Shown: piece by piece, positions 53,338-60,924 of the stretch
How positions within the stretch are numbered: position 1 is the first letter of the stretch
Layout of the letters: each line of letters opens with the position of its first letter
Assembly: GCF_015694425.1 (NCBI RefSeq)
Contig: NZ_JADQDN010000002.1
Span: 542,539 to 606,538 of the forward strand
DNA: 64,000 nucleotides
DNA from: Microvirga terrestris
GTDB lineage: Bacteria; Pseudomonadota; Alphaproteobacteria; Rhizobiales; Beijerinckiaceae
Reading direction: 5' to 3'
Notes under the pieces: model-generated
Databases searched by the model: none
What the model saw: only the letters and a program-made list of their open reading frames with translations
What the model was told of the DNA's origin: nothing
Position numbers and translations under genes: made by a program

Positions 53338-54335
53338 CCTTGTGATGCGTGGCGCTCCACAGCCTCGCCCAGCAGCGAGCGCACGATGGCGCGCACGTCA
53401 TCGGAGGTGCTGTCGGCCGAAAACTTCGCCTCGATCTCGTCGCGGATGATCGAGCCGTCGCCACTGCGCTTCAACTCGGTCGAAGATTCCGCCTGGAGCA
53501 GGGTCACGAAGGCGCTCTCCACTTCCCGCGCCACCAGCGCCTCATCGGCGGCATCGACCACCCGCCCCGTGAGATCGAACACGTTGCTCTCGAAAGGCAG
53601 CGCCTGCGCTTCCAATTCGCCGTCGCCATCGAGGACCCAGGCGCGCGGCACGTGATCTATGAGGTCAACGGATTGGCGCGTGATGTTGCCGGGATTGAGC
53701 CAGCGGGTGCGGCCCGCAACAACGGCCTTCTGCGTCTTATGAATATGCCCGTTGATGAGCACATCGCAGCCTTCGACCGCGAAGGGCGGGACGGCGCCGG
53801 GATACCCGCCGTCGAAGGCAATGTCGTGATGTGTGAACCACGCCTGCAGATCGGCACCGGAAAAGGAGCCGCGCGCATCGGTGGGAATGGCCTGACCGTA
53901 AGGCGTCATGCCGACACCGACCCTGCGGGCTCCGATCTGGAACTCAGCTACCGGAGCCGATGCGGCCACCACGTCGACAACATCGCACAGGCCCAGAAGC
54001 GCCAGCGAATCGCTGTCGGTGAGGGTCGTGTGCTGGATATCGTGATTGCCCACATTGACGATGGGGCGATGGTGAAAGTTCTTGAGGATGCGGACGAGTT
54101 GGTTCTTGAGCGCCATGTCGGTCTCGACCGGCCGGTCGAAGAGATCGCCGAGGATGACCACAGCCAGTTGCCGCTCATTGGCGATGGCAACGCAGCGTTC
54201 CAGCTTGCCGAGCACAGCCTGAGGCCAGACCACATCCTTGCGCCGCCCGGGACGCCGCGAGCCCACATGCGGATCCCCGATTACGAGAATGCCGTTGCAG
54301 GCAACAGGGGTGAGACGATCTCCGGTCAGGATCAT
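53334..54335 (-). CDS. Mre11/SbcD-like metallophosphoesterase
   Basis: 333 residues from the ATG at 54335. Two-metal nuclease motifs run in order: IGDPHVG (Asp21, His23), ILGDLFDR (63-68), VGNHD (96-99), THHD (168-171) and NGHIHK (196-200). All ligands are present, so activity is likely. A C-terminal part of about 100 residues could be the partner-binding region. The start overlaps the stop of the Rad50-like gene (ATGA), so the nuclease and ATPase are made together, as in SbcD/SbcC or Mre11/Rad50. Confidence 0.9.
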   Translation of the reverse strand: MILTGDRLTPVACNGILVIGDPHVGSRRPGRRKDVVWPQAVLGKLERCVAIANERQLAVVILGDLFDRPVETDMALKNQLVRILKNFHHRPIVNVGNHDIQHTTLTDSDSLALLGLCDVVDVVAASAPVAEFQIGARRVGVGMTPYGQAIPTDARGSFSGADLQAWFTHHDIAFDGGYPGAVPPFAVEGCDVLINGHIHKTQKAVVAGRTRWLNPGNITRQSVDLIDHVPRAWVLDGDGELEAQALPFESNVFDLTGRVVDAADEALVAREVESAFVTLLQAESSTELKRSGDGSIIRDEIEAKFSADSTSDDVRAIVRSLLGEAVERHASQG

Positions 54336-56152
54336 GCAGTGAGCCGCTCCGTGGGCGAATGGGTGTGGTGGTCCAGCAGGGTCTCGGGCTTCACGGGCGA
54401 ACCGCAGGTGGGGCACAGTCCGCCGGTTTCCTCGACGAGGCGCGCCATCTCGGCCTGCAGAGATGTCAGTCCCTCGTCGACCTGTGCCATGCGGCTTCTG
54501 GCAATCTGAGAGGCCGCACGCAGGTCGTTCATCCGTTTCAGAAAATTTTTTGCCGAAGCAGTGTCTTCAAGTGCCGGCACGGCTTCGGGTAAGCCATGCA
54601 GCGCATTCAGCCGTGCTTGGCTGCGCTTCAAGTCACGACTCAGTTGCAGCACCTGCCGCCCGATGCGCTCGCGCTCGCGGGCACGCTCGACCAAGCGGGT
54701 GAGATCGGCAAGCTGTTCCGCCGGAGGAAGGGCCTCGGTGATGCGCGCGCGCGCCTCGGCGGTCGCCAGCATCCTGCGAGTCGTGGCAAGCTGCGCCGCA
54801 TGCTTCTGCAGCCGCTCAAGCTGCGCGGCTTCTATCGCTAACCGCTCCGCCTGCCGGCGCGCAGCAGAAATCTTTTCCTTCAGTGGTCCAAGTTCGGCAA
54901 GCCCGTCGAGCGTTTCGCTCAACGCGATCAGTTCGCGCTCGCCGTTGCGCACAAGATCGTTGTCACGACGGCAGCGTTCGCGATGGATGACGAGCATGTC
55001 GCGGATATAGCCGGCCTCCTGGCCGATCGAGAGAACGGCGGAGCGGCGCGACGGCGTCTCGCCGAGTAGGAACACGGGGAACTTCTGGTGCGCGATATGG
55101 ACGTCGAGATCCTCGACCTTGCGGATGCGGATGAGATCGGCCACCCAATTGGGCACAGCGCGCCCGCCGGTCTCGTAGCGCATGCCCTGCACTTCGACCA
55201 CCGAACCATCTACCTCATGCAGCGACCAGATGTTGACAGGCGAGCGGCGGGGCTGGCGGGTGAAGCGTAAGGTCCGCTGCCCGGCAACGCCGATCTCCAC
55301 CATGGCGGACTTCGCGCCGGCGCGCACGAGGCTGTCGCGCGCTTCGCCGTAGAACACCGCACGAAGCGCACGGATGAAGGTGGATTTGCCGCGGTTATTC
55401 GGCCCGATGAGCGCGTTGACGCCCGGGCTCAGATGCAGCGTCGCATCCGTGTAGGCCTGCACGTTGACGAGACGGATGAAGCGCAGGCCCGGCTGCGTGT
55501 CATTCCAGAGCTGGCTGGTATCGGAGGACAGTACCTCGACACCGGTGGCGGGCTCTCCGGCAATACGGGCGATGTGAAACTTGCCGGAGAACTGCGACAG
55601 GTCATGGTGCGAGACCGCCAGGCACTGCACGCCGAGCCGCGCTGCGCCATCCTCCAGCACCGTATAGAACGATGACACGCGCTCCGGCGCAATCCAGCAA
55701 TCCGCTTCATCCAGCGCCAGGAAGCGCGCCACATCCGCCTTGACCACAGCGATCAGGCGCAGGGCCATGCCGATCACATTGGTGAGCGCGCCGCCATTGT
55801 CCTCCAGCACGTCTTCGAGGGAGCCGTCCGGACGCCGCAGGCTGATGTCGAGGGAGGCCAGCCCGCGCTCGGTCGACAGCTCCAGCGCCACGGGCTTTTC
55901 GCCCGGCAACACCTCCTGAACGAGCGCCGTCAGCAGCGTCTCGAAGGCCGACAGGCTGCGGCGGCTCGCCGAGCCGTGAACGGCCTCGATGAAGGCCTCC
56001 ACCTCGTCCTTGACCGCAAGGCGGCCCTTCGCAAACTCGATCTCGCGCGTCAGCTCTACGACCCGCGCGCGGATGGCATCGCGCCGGCCCTCAAGCCGCG
56101 CGAGCAATGCCTCCGCGCGGGTGACATCATGAATGGAAGACGACAGGATCAA
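54332..56152 (-). CDS. Rad50/SbcC-like ATPase with circularly permuted domain order
   Basis: 606 residues in an order opposite to Rad50/SbcC. Residues 1-65 form a coiled coil; 87-185 is the C-terminal ATPase lobe, with a signature-like EDNGGALTNVIGMALRL (117-132), Walker B FLALDEAD (144-151) and a SHHD switch. A short link leads to the N-terminal lobe: FIRLVNVQAYTDATLHL, then Walker A GPNNRGKST (250-258) and a VHIAHQKFP Q-loop-like segment. A long coiled coil (385-578) ends in a zinc-hook-like CPTCG (580-584) near the C-terminus. In normal Rad50 the Walker A lobe comes first and the hook lies mid-chain. Both neighbouring genes overlap by 4 nt. Confidence 0.88.
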   Translation of the reverse strand: MILSSSIHDVTRAEALLARLEGRRDAIRARVVELTREIEFAKGRLAVKDEVEAFIEAVHGSASRRSLSAFETLLTALVQEVLPGEKPVALELSTERGLASLDISLRRPDGSLEDVLEDNGGALTNVIGMALRLIAVVKADVARFLALDEADCWIAPERVSSFYTVLEDGAARLGVQCLAVSHHDLSQFSGKFHIARIAGEPATGVEVLSSDTSQLWNDTQPGLRFIRLVNVQAYTDATLHLSPGVNALIGPNNRGKSTFIRALRAVFYGEARDSLVRAGAKSAMVEIGVAGQRTLRFTRQPRRSPVNIWSLHEVDGSVVEVQGMRYETGGRAVPNWVADLIRIRKVEDLDVHIAHQKFPVFLLGETPSRRSAVLSIGQEAGYIRDMLVIHRERCRRDNDLVRNGERELIALSETLDGLAELGPLKEKISAARRQAERLAIEAAQLERLQKHAAQLATTRRMLATAEARARITEALPPAEQLADLTRLVERARERERIGRQVLQLSRDLKRSQARLNALHGLPEAVPALEDTASAKNFLKRMNDLRAASQIARSRMAQVDEGLTSLQAEMARLVEETGGLCPTCGSPVKPETLLDHHTHSPTERLTA

Positions 56153-56445
56153 CGCTCGTCCCCGAGCTGCTTGAGGCGCGTCTCGACTTCGCGCATGGCG
56201 ACGCCGAACTCGTCTGCGAGCTTGGCATTTCGCGCCTGCGCTTCCTCGATCAGGCTTTGGATCTGCGCTTCGTCGTCGGTACCGAGCTCGGCCTTGGCGA
56301 GTGCGCGCGCGTCGGCGAATTCGCGCGTCAGCCGCTCGACCTCGCCCTCCGCCCTGATGCGCTCTGCCCGCAGCTTGTCGAAGGTCTTGCGCATCTCCTC
56401 GAGGCGGCGAAGCTGGTCTGTTTCGAGGCGTGACAGGCTGGTCAT
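56149..56445 (-). CDS. 98-residue coiled-coil protein, first gene of the Mre11/Rad50-like operon
   Basis: From the ATG at 56445 the protein is almost wholly charged heptads (LETDQLRRLEEMRKTFDKLRAERIRAEGEVERL, AQIQSLIEEAQARNAKLADEFGVAMREVETRLKQL). There is no catalytic motif. It overlaps the ATPase start by 4 nt. The permuted ATPase has only a short N-terminal coil, so this protein may supply the rest of that arm as a separate chain. That is inference; it could also be an independent small scaffold. Confidence 0.7.
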   Translation of the reverse strand: MTSLSRLETDQLRRLEEMRKTFDKLRAERIRAEGEVERLTREFADARALAKAELGTDDEAQIQSLIEEAQARNAKLADEFGVAMREVETRLKQLGDER

Positions 56446-56623
56446 GGAATCGCGGCTCCGCTGCAAAGGAATGGTCGAGCTTCAGTTATCGTCAGCGCTA
56501 TTTCGTCGCAACGACTTCGCCTCTTTTTGGTCTGGATCGGGGACGATGTCTTCAATCCTGGCACCCGACCCTCCACATAGTGTCCGTTACTCCAAGATTA
56601 CAGTCTCAAACAGCGGACTTTGC

Positions 56624-56651
56624 TTGACACAGCGCCCGCCGAGGATATGTT
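56624..56651 (+). promoter_or_regulatory. Promoter of the three-gene unknown operon
   Basis: TTGACA (56624-56629), a 16-bp spacer and TATGTT (56646-56651), about 85 bp before the first gene. The remaining part of the gap toward 56445 shows no clear promoter for the minus-strand operon. Confidence 0.6.
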
Positions 56652-56663
56652 CTTGGTTTGTTC
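56649..56663. promoter_or_regulatory. LexA (SOS) box
   Basis: GTTC-TTGGTTT-GTTC, an exact match overlapping the -10 element of the plus-strand promoter. It lies 204 bp upstream of the divergent Mre11/Rad50-like operon and might influence that too. Confidence 0.75.
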
Positions 56664-56738
56664 ACATCACCTGTATGCGTCGTGGATGTGACCTCATTAG
56701 GGCAGTGCTGAACGGCCCCTTGGCACAAGGATCTCGCG

Positions 56739-57347
56739 ATGAGCGCCATGACGGAAGAGCGTCCGATTTTCGAGAACGAGGAATGGCTCCTGAGCGAGGG
56801 CGGCCTCGAACATAAGACGACCGGTTATTTCATCGACCGCGAGAGCCTCGGCCAGCGGCGTGAGGATGGCCTGTGGTCGTGGCCTCTGCACATGGCGGAG
56901 AAGAGCTGGTGCGGCATGCAGCCGTTCTCGGAAGCCTTCACCTGCGCCCTCTCGGTCTTCGGCATCGGCACAACAGGCGTGGAATTGGCGCAGAGCCTGA
57001 AGGTGGCGCGCTGTGAAGTTTCGGTCTGGCCGAAGGCCGCGAGAACCGTTTCCGGCTCCGTGCCGGCGGTCCCGCGCCCCTTGCACCAGACGGGTACCAG
57101 CCCCATTTTAGTGAAGCCGCGCTCTGCACCTAAACCCATGAATGGTCAAGGTTTTCAGAGCCCGAGTGGTGCCTGGCGCATTCGTACCGAGTTAGGTGCG
57201 CGCCTCGTTTTGAAAAACCCGCGTCAACGTTCCGAACGCCTGAACCCAGCTCGTGAAGCCAGCCTCTCCTGGCAGGCGCCGCGCCGGATTCGAAAAACCG
57301 GAACGAAGCTTGTTCGGCTGCTGCAGGCGGCCTGGAACATACGGTGA
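56739..57347 (+). CDS. Unknown protein, first gene of an SOS-box operon
   Basis: 202 residues; AAGGA lies 7 nt before the ATG. The N-terminal third (NEEWLLSEGGLEHKTTGYFIDRESLGQRREDGLWSWPLHMAEKSWC) is compact and looks folded; the C-terminal half is basic and proline-rich with no apparent structure. I do not recognise a family. It starts an operon whose next gene begins within its stop codon (GTGA). An SOS role is inferred from the LexA box only. Confidence 0.6.
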   Translation: MSAMTEERPIFENEEWLLSEGGLEHKTTGYFIDRESLGQRREDGLWSWPLHMAEKSWCGMQPFSEAFTCALSVFGIGTTGVELAQSLKVARCEVSVWPKAARTVSGSVPAVPRPLHQTGTSPILVKPRSAPKPMNGQGFQSPSGAWRIRTELGARLVLKNPRQRSERLNPAREASLSWQAPRRIRKTGTKLVRLLQAAWNIR

Positions 57348-57766
57348 GAGCAATGCCAAGCTTTGGGCTTGAAGAGATCATGCGCAACGACGCAAGCGCC
57401 TTTCAGGCCGACATCTCCGGTGTGGAGACGTCAATGCCTGAAACGGCGGACGAGTTTGCGCAGCATGTGATCGAGACGATCTGCCATGCCAGTGTGACGC
57501 CCGCCATCGGCCGTCGCACGTTCGAGCGCTGCATGCGCGCTTTAAGCTTCGGCTCTACGGCCCGCGTGGGTTTTCGCCATCCGGCGAAGGCCGAAGCCGT
57601 CGATAGGGTCTGGCACGAGCGTGAGCGCCTGTTCGCGGAATACACCGCAAGCCCGGACAAGCTGCAGTATCTCGCGACGCTGCCTTGGATCGGCCCCGTA
57701 ACGAAGCACTCTCTGGCCCGCCGCCTCGGCATCTATGCCGCGCATGGAGAGCGGTCCGTTGCCTGA
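57344..57766 (+). CDS. Truncated HhH-GPD-like protein
   Basis: 140 residues; the GTG overlaps the preceding stop, and an ATG follows at 57353. The helical body (GRRTFERCMRALSFGS, HPAKAEAVDRVWHERERLFAEY) ends in LPWIGPVTKHSLARRLG, a helix-hairpin-helix of the DNA-glycosylase/endonuclease III class. In that superfamily the catalytic Asp lies shortly after this motif; here the chain ends after eleven more residues without it. It is either a degraded glycosylase or a DNA-binding-only derivative. Confidence 0.55.
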   Translation: MRAMPSFGLEEIMRNDASAFQADISGVETSMPETADEFAQHVIETICHASVTPAIGRRTFERCMRALSFGSTARVGFRHPAKAEAVDRVWHERERLFAEYTASPDKLQYLATLPWIGPVTKHSLARRLGIYAAHGERSVA

Positions 57767-57795
57767 GACGAAACAACAAGAAGAGGTATCAACCC

Positions 57796-58071
57796 ATGGC
57801 TAAGGTTCGCGCAAGCGACGTCGGCTTCTGCGTTGTCGACGGCAACGCCAATGTCATTGCAGACAATCTCGTTCACCGCATCCGCGAAGCCGCCGCGGAG
57901 ATGGAAAGCCAAGTCAACCGGCTCTACCGGGGACGCAAGGCTTACGATCTCGAGGTCGGCACCAAAGACGATCTCGAGAAGGCCATCGAGCAACTCACCT
58001 ACATGGCGCGTACCCTACGCGAGGTGAAGAACGAGCAGTCGAGGGTGGTCTATCTGCAAGCGGCCGAGTAA
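57796..58071 (+). CDS. Small helical protein of unknown function
   Basis: 91 residues from the ATG at 57796, 9 nt after AAGAGG. MAKVRASDVGFCVVDGNANVIADNLVHRIREAAAEMESQVNRLY is followed by a predicted coiled-coil or helical hairpin (DDLEKAIEQLTYMARTLREVKNEQ). No family is recognised. It is the last gene of the three-gene SOS-box operon, before a strong terminator. Confidence 0.65.
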   Translation: MAKVRASDVGFCVVDGNANVIADNLVHRIREAAAEMESQVNRLYRGRKAYDLEVGTKDDLEKAIEQLTYMARTLREVKNEQSRVVYLQAAE

Positions 58072-58085
58072 CGATTCATTCTAAG

Positions 58086-58117
58086 AATAGCGGTGATCCC
58101 CATCACCGCTATTTTTT
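58086..58117 (+). terminator. Strong Rho-independent terminator
   Basis: AATAGCGGTGAT and ATCACCGCTATT form a perfect 12-bp stem with a CCCC loop, followed by TTTT. It starts 15 nt after the stop of the third operon gene. Confidence 0.95.
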
Positions 58118-58147
58118 GTATCCGCCGACGCTCCCAGCTGATCGGCG

Positions 58148-58957
58148 TCACGCTTTGACAGCGTGGATGAACAACACGAGAGGCGCATGCTGGTACCACC
58201 GGTTCAGCCATGCGTGCTCGCGCGCCAAGTCCGCGCTCGGCCGCGGCTCTTCCATCTTCACAATCCGAAACCCCGCTGCGCTGACAGCATTGATGTAGTC
58301 GGAGAGCGTCTGCGGGAAGCGCGGCACTTCGAAGGGTTCGTCATAGGCAACGAGCTTGGCCGTCTGAGGACGCCTGCCGAACCGCCAGCGTTCGACGAAA
58401 GGCGTTTTGTCGAAATAGCGGCCAACACGCAGGCCCAGATAAGAACCCTCCTCGTTTGCTTGCCACTGGAGAGCTGGAGTGACGAAACAGGGGTGGAGAA
58501 TGCTGAAGTATACGCTCCCGCCAGGCTTCAGAACCCGGCAGGCCTCACGCATGGCAGACGGAAAGTCGGGACCGTCCATGAGCGCCATGGTGGACACGGC
58601 GCAGTCGAACTGCTCGTCTGCAAAAGGCGAGAGCGCGCTGAAGGAGCCAAGCTCATAATTAATACCGAGAGGCTCTTCGGCCTCCTTCTCGCGGGCCCGT
58701 TTGATCATCTCACGAGAGAGATCGATCCCGGTCATGAGCCCACCCCGCTGCGCGAAGCGGCGTGTGTTTGAGCCTTCGCCGCAGCCCAGATCGATGACCT
58801 GCTGTCCCGCAACAGGCGGCATGAAATCCAGAAAGGCTGGAAGCGTATAAAACTCGCGGTAGAAGTCGAACCCGGCCCGTACCTCCTCCGTCCAGAGAGC
58901 GGCATTGCGATCCCACGCGGCCGCGACAGCCGCGTCGTTCAAGGTCTCATCGGTCAT
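58148..58957 (-). CDS. Class I SAM-dependent methyltransferase
   Basis: 269 residues. VIDLGCGEGSNTRRFAQRG (motif I), GIDLSREMIKRAREKE (motif II), FDCAVSTMALMD (motif IV) and VLKPGGSVYFSILHPCFV are the Methyltransf_11 pattern, with a YQHAPLVLFIHAVKA end. The substrate is unknown; it resembles the UbiE/SmtA group. It is divergent from ssb, with the LexA box of that gap about 100 bp from either start, so it could also be damage-inducible. Confidence 0.9.
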   Translation of the reverse strand: MTDETLNDAAVAAAWDRNAALWTEEVRAGFDFYREFYTLPAFLDFMPPVAGQQVIDLGCGEGSNTRRFAQRGGLMTGIDLSREMIKRAREKEAEEPLGINYELGSFSALSPFADEQFDCAVSTMALMDGPDFPSAMREACRVLKPGGSVYFSILHPCFVTPALQWQANEEGSYLGLRVGRYFDKTPFVERWRFGRRPQTAKLVAYDEPFEVPRFPQTLSDYINAVSAAGFRIVKMEEPRPSADLAREHAWLNRWYQHAPLVLFIHAVKA

Positions 58958-59057
58958 GGCAAGGCTCCGGAGGTTCAGCTTGGCTGCCCTTGTTCTAACT
59001 CATTCGTATCCCTCCTCAATGGGTTGGACGATCAACTCGCCTCTTGTGTTTCACGTG

Positions 59058-59072
59058 GAACAAATATAGAAC
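59058..59072. promoter_or_regulatory. LexA (SOS) box between methyltransferase and ssb genes
   Basis: GAAC-AAATATA-GAAC, an exact match overlapping TATAGA (59065-59070), the likely -10 element of ssb; the -35 is poor. Confidence 0.75.
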
Positions 59073-59122
59073 ATTAGGTGATGCCCACCTTGGGGCAGGA
59101 ATGTGCAACCGACCTGAAAACG

Positions 59123-59144
59123 TGCGGCATCTGCGAATGCCGCA
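59123..59144 (+). promoter_or_regulatory. Hairpin in the ssb leader
   Basis: TGCGGCAT and ATGCCGCA (8-bp arms, 6-nt loop) lie in the 5' leader, 33 nt before the start codon. It could affect translation or mRNA stability; no function is proven. Confidence 0.5.
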
Positions 59145-59177
59145 GCTGTTCAGGAGCGATGAAGTGGAGAGGCCATT

Positions 59178-59675
59178 ATGGCTGGATCTGTGAACAAGGT
59201 GATCTTGGTTGGCAATCTGGGGCGGGACCCGGAGGTTCGCCGGCTGGGCAGCGGGGATCCGGTGGTGAACCTGCGCATTGCGACCTCCGAGACCTGGAAG
59301 GACAAGGCCTCGGGCGAGCGCAAGGAGAAGACCGAGTGGCACTCGGTGGTGATCTTCAACGAGAACCTGGCCCGGGTGGCCGAGCAGTATCTGAAGAAGG
59401 GCTCGAAGGTGTACATCGAGGGCCAGTTGCAGACGCGCAAGTGGACCGACCAGCAGGGGGTGGAGAAGTACTCGACCGAGGTGGTGCTGCAGCGCTTCCG
59501 CGGGGAGCTGACGATCCTGGACAGCCGCGGTGGTGGCGGGTCCGACTTCGGCGACGAGGAGCCGGGCCAGATCGCAAGAGGCGGCGACTTCGGACGATCC
59601 TCGCCGATGGAGCGCAGGCCCGAGCCGGCAGGCGCCTCCCGCCACAGCGACTTTGACGACGACATCCCGTTCTGA
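59178..59675 (+). CDS. ssb: Single-stranded DNA-binding protein
   Basis: 165 residues. The OB fold starts [43 protein letters not shown] and continues to [37 protein letters not shown] glycine/basic linker ends in the acidic DFDDDIPF tip used to recruit repair proteins. It binds ssDNA as a tetramer. Codons prefer G at the third position (CTG, GTG, GGG) unlike the C-rich third positions nearby, which could reflect high expression or a separate history. It may be the main SSB or an SOS paralogue. The LexA box and hairpin leader lie upstream. Confidence 0.96.
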   Translation: MAGSVNKVILVGNLGRDPEVRRLGSGDPVVNLRIATSETWKDKASGERKEKTEWHSVVIFNENLARVAEQYLKKGSKVYIEGQLQTRKWTDQQGVEKYSTEVVLQRFRGELTILDSRGGGGSDFGDEEPGQIARGGDFGRSSPMERRPEPAGASRHSDFDDDIPF

Positions 59676-59699
59676 TCACCGCAGAACTGAGACTTTTCG

Positions 59700-59726
59700 A
59701 AATCCGGGCTCCACGCCCGGATTTTT
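59700..59726 (+). terminator. Rho-independent terminator of ssb
   Basis: AATCCGGGC and GCCCGGATT form a stem with a TCCAC loop, followed by TTTT. It lies 25 nt after the ssb stop. Confidence 0.9.
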
Positions 59727-59741
59727 CATGCCGATGTAGCC

Positions 59742-60656
59742 CTAAACCTCGGCGGAGGCCTTCCTCGCCTCATGGCGAGCGCGCTGCGCCCGCTCCACCT
59801 CGCGCAGCCTGCGCGCCCTCTCCCGCAGTTCCTCGCGGCCTGACCACCACCACCCACGGCTCGTGCGAAGCTCAGGATCCTCGTCTGTACGGGATGGCCT
59901 CGTGTGGTAGACCTCCTGTAGGGTCGGCATACGCCATCGGGCCCAGACGTAGCGGGGCGGATCACTCCGCACATGCGGATAGAGATCAGCCATTCCAGGG
60001 TCCTCAATGGGATCGCTCTCGATGTCCTCGAACACCACGACGCCCCACCGCTCAGTGGACACTGGGAAGCCCATCGGCGGCAGGTCGTCCCCCGGCACAG
60101 GAAAGCGCCTGCGGCGGCGCTCGGTCTGGAGCCGGTTTGTTTCCTCAGAGACGTGAGCCCTTTGCTCCTCGCGCCGCTTCTGGCGGGCAGCCGGCTCATT
60201 GCGTCGAGCCGCCTCTTCGATGTCGGGCCAGCGCGCCTTAAGTTCCTCATAGGATCGGAACGGCACCCGCCAGATCCGCTCCTCGGGGTCCCAATAGGCC
60301 CATGGAATAGACCGAAGCGCCTCCACGACCGTGCGGGAATAGGGCGTACGAACCCTCAGGTCGTCCGCGACGGTCAGATAGGGGCTTTCCAGAGGCTCGA
60401 AGGCAAAAGCATCACGCCCCTTCTCGTCGGCATGCCGATCCAGATTCTGCAGTTCATTTGCCATCCACGTGTTGAGCCGCTGGACAGCCGTCGTGCCTGG
60501 AACGAACCAGCGCTCGTCGGCTCCACGCCACCGGGCCCGCGTGAACGCTTCACGAAAGCGCCGCACCAGATCGCGGTCGTAAGGAAAGACCGCATAGGCA
60601 CCCGGCTTTTCGTCATCGTCAGACGGAATGATCCGGAAGGCGGAAGCAATCTCCAT
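59742..60656 (-). CDS. HARP-like domain protein of unknown function
   Basis: 304 residues. Two related segments, FPYDRDLVRRFREAFTRARWRGADERWFVPG (about 24-54) and TPYSRTVVEALRSIPWAYWDPEERIWRVPFRSYEEL (about 104-139), resemble the HARP domain of annealing helicases such as SMARCAL1, which recognises forked or ssDNA/dsDNA junctions. The rest is charged and Arg-rich (TERRRRRFPVPG, REELRERARRLREVERAQRAR), with no helicase core. A stand-alone junction-binding role next to ssb is plausible but inferred. I see no ribosome site before the ATG. Confidence 0.6.
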   Translation of the reverse strand: MEIASAFRIIPSDDDEKPGAYAVFPYDRDLVRRFREAFTRARWRGADERWFVPGTTAVQRLNTWMANELQNLDRHADEKGRDAFAFEPLESPYLTVADDLRVRTPYSRTVVEALRSIPWAYWDPEERIWRVPFRSYEELKARWPDIEEAARRNEPAARQKRREEQRAHVSEETNRLQTERRRRRFPVPGDDLPPMGFPVSTERWGVVVFEDIESDPIEDPGMADLYPHVRSDPPRYVWARWRMPTLQEVYHTRPSRTDEDPELRTSRGWWWSGREELRERARRLREVERAQRARHEARKASAEV

Positions 60657-60924
60657 GGAGGATCGGCTTTTCAGATCATGATGAATCTCAACCCTGAAGT
60701 CACAACAGCCTTACGGAGGATTGGATCCCATCCTCTTCTCAAAGCCGACCCCGAGATCCGGGTAGAGAATAGGCCACATCTGAGATTCAGTTTTTAGGAA
60801 ACAATCTGATGTATTGTCCTGACAACTCTCCTGAGATTTTATGAAATGATACACTATTTAAATTACCGCGTTGCTTGGCACCCCGCCATTTCCTCTTCGG
60901 CAGGATCCTTTTGTTAGGGTCTGG

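Noticed and set aside
49369..60656. Repair island as a prophage or integrative element
   Set aside because: No integrase, terminase, capsid, relaxase or flanking direct repeats could be found; the tRNA at the right edge lies 3 kb beyond and looks intact where visible.
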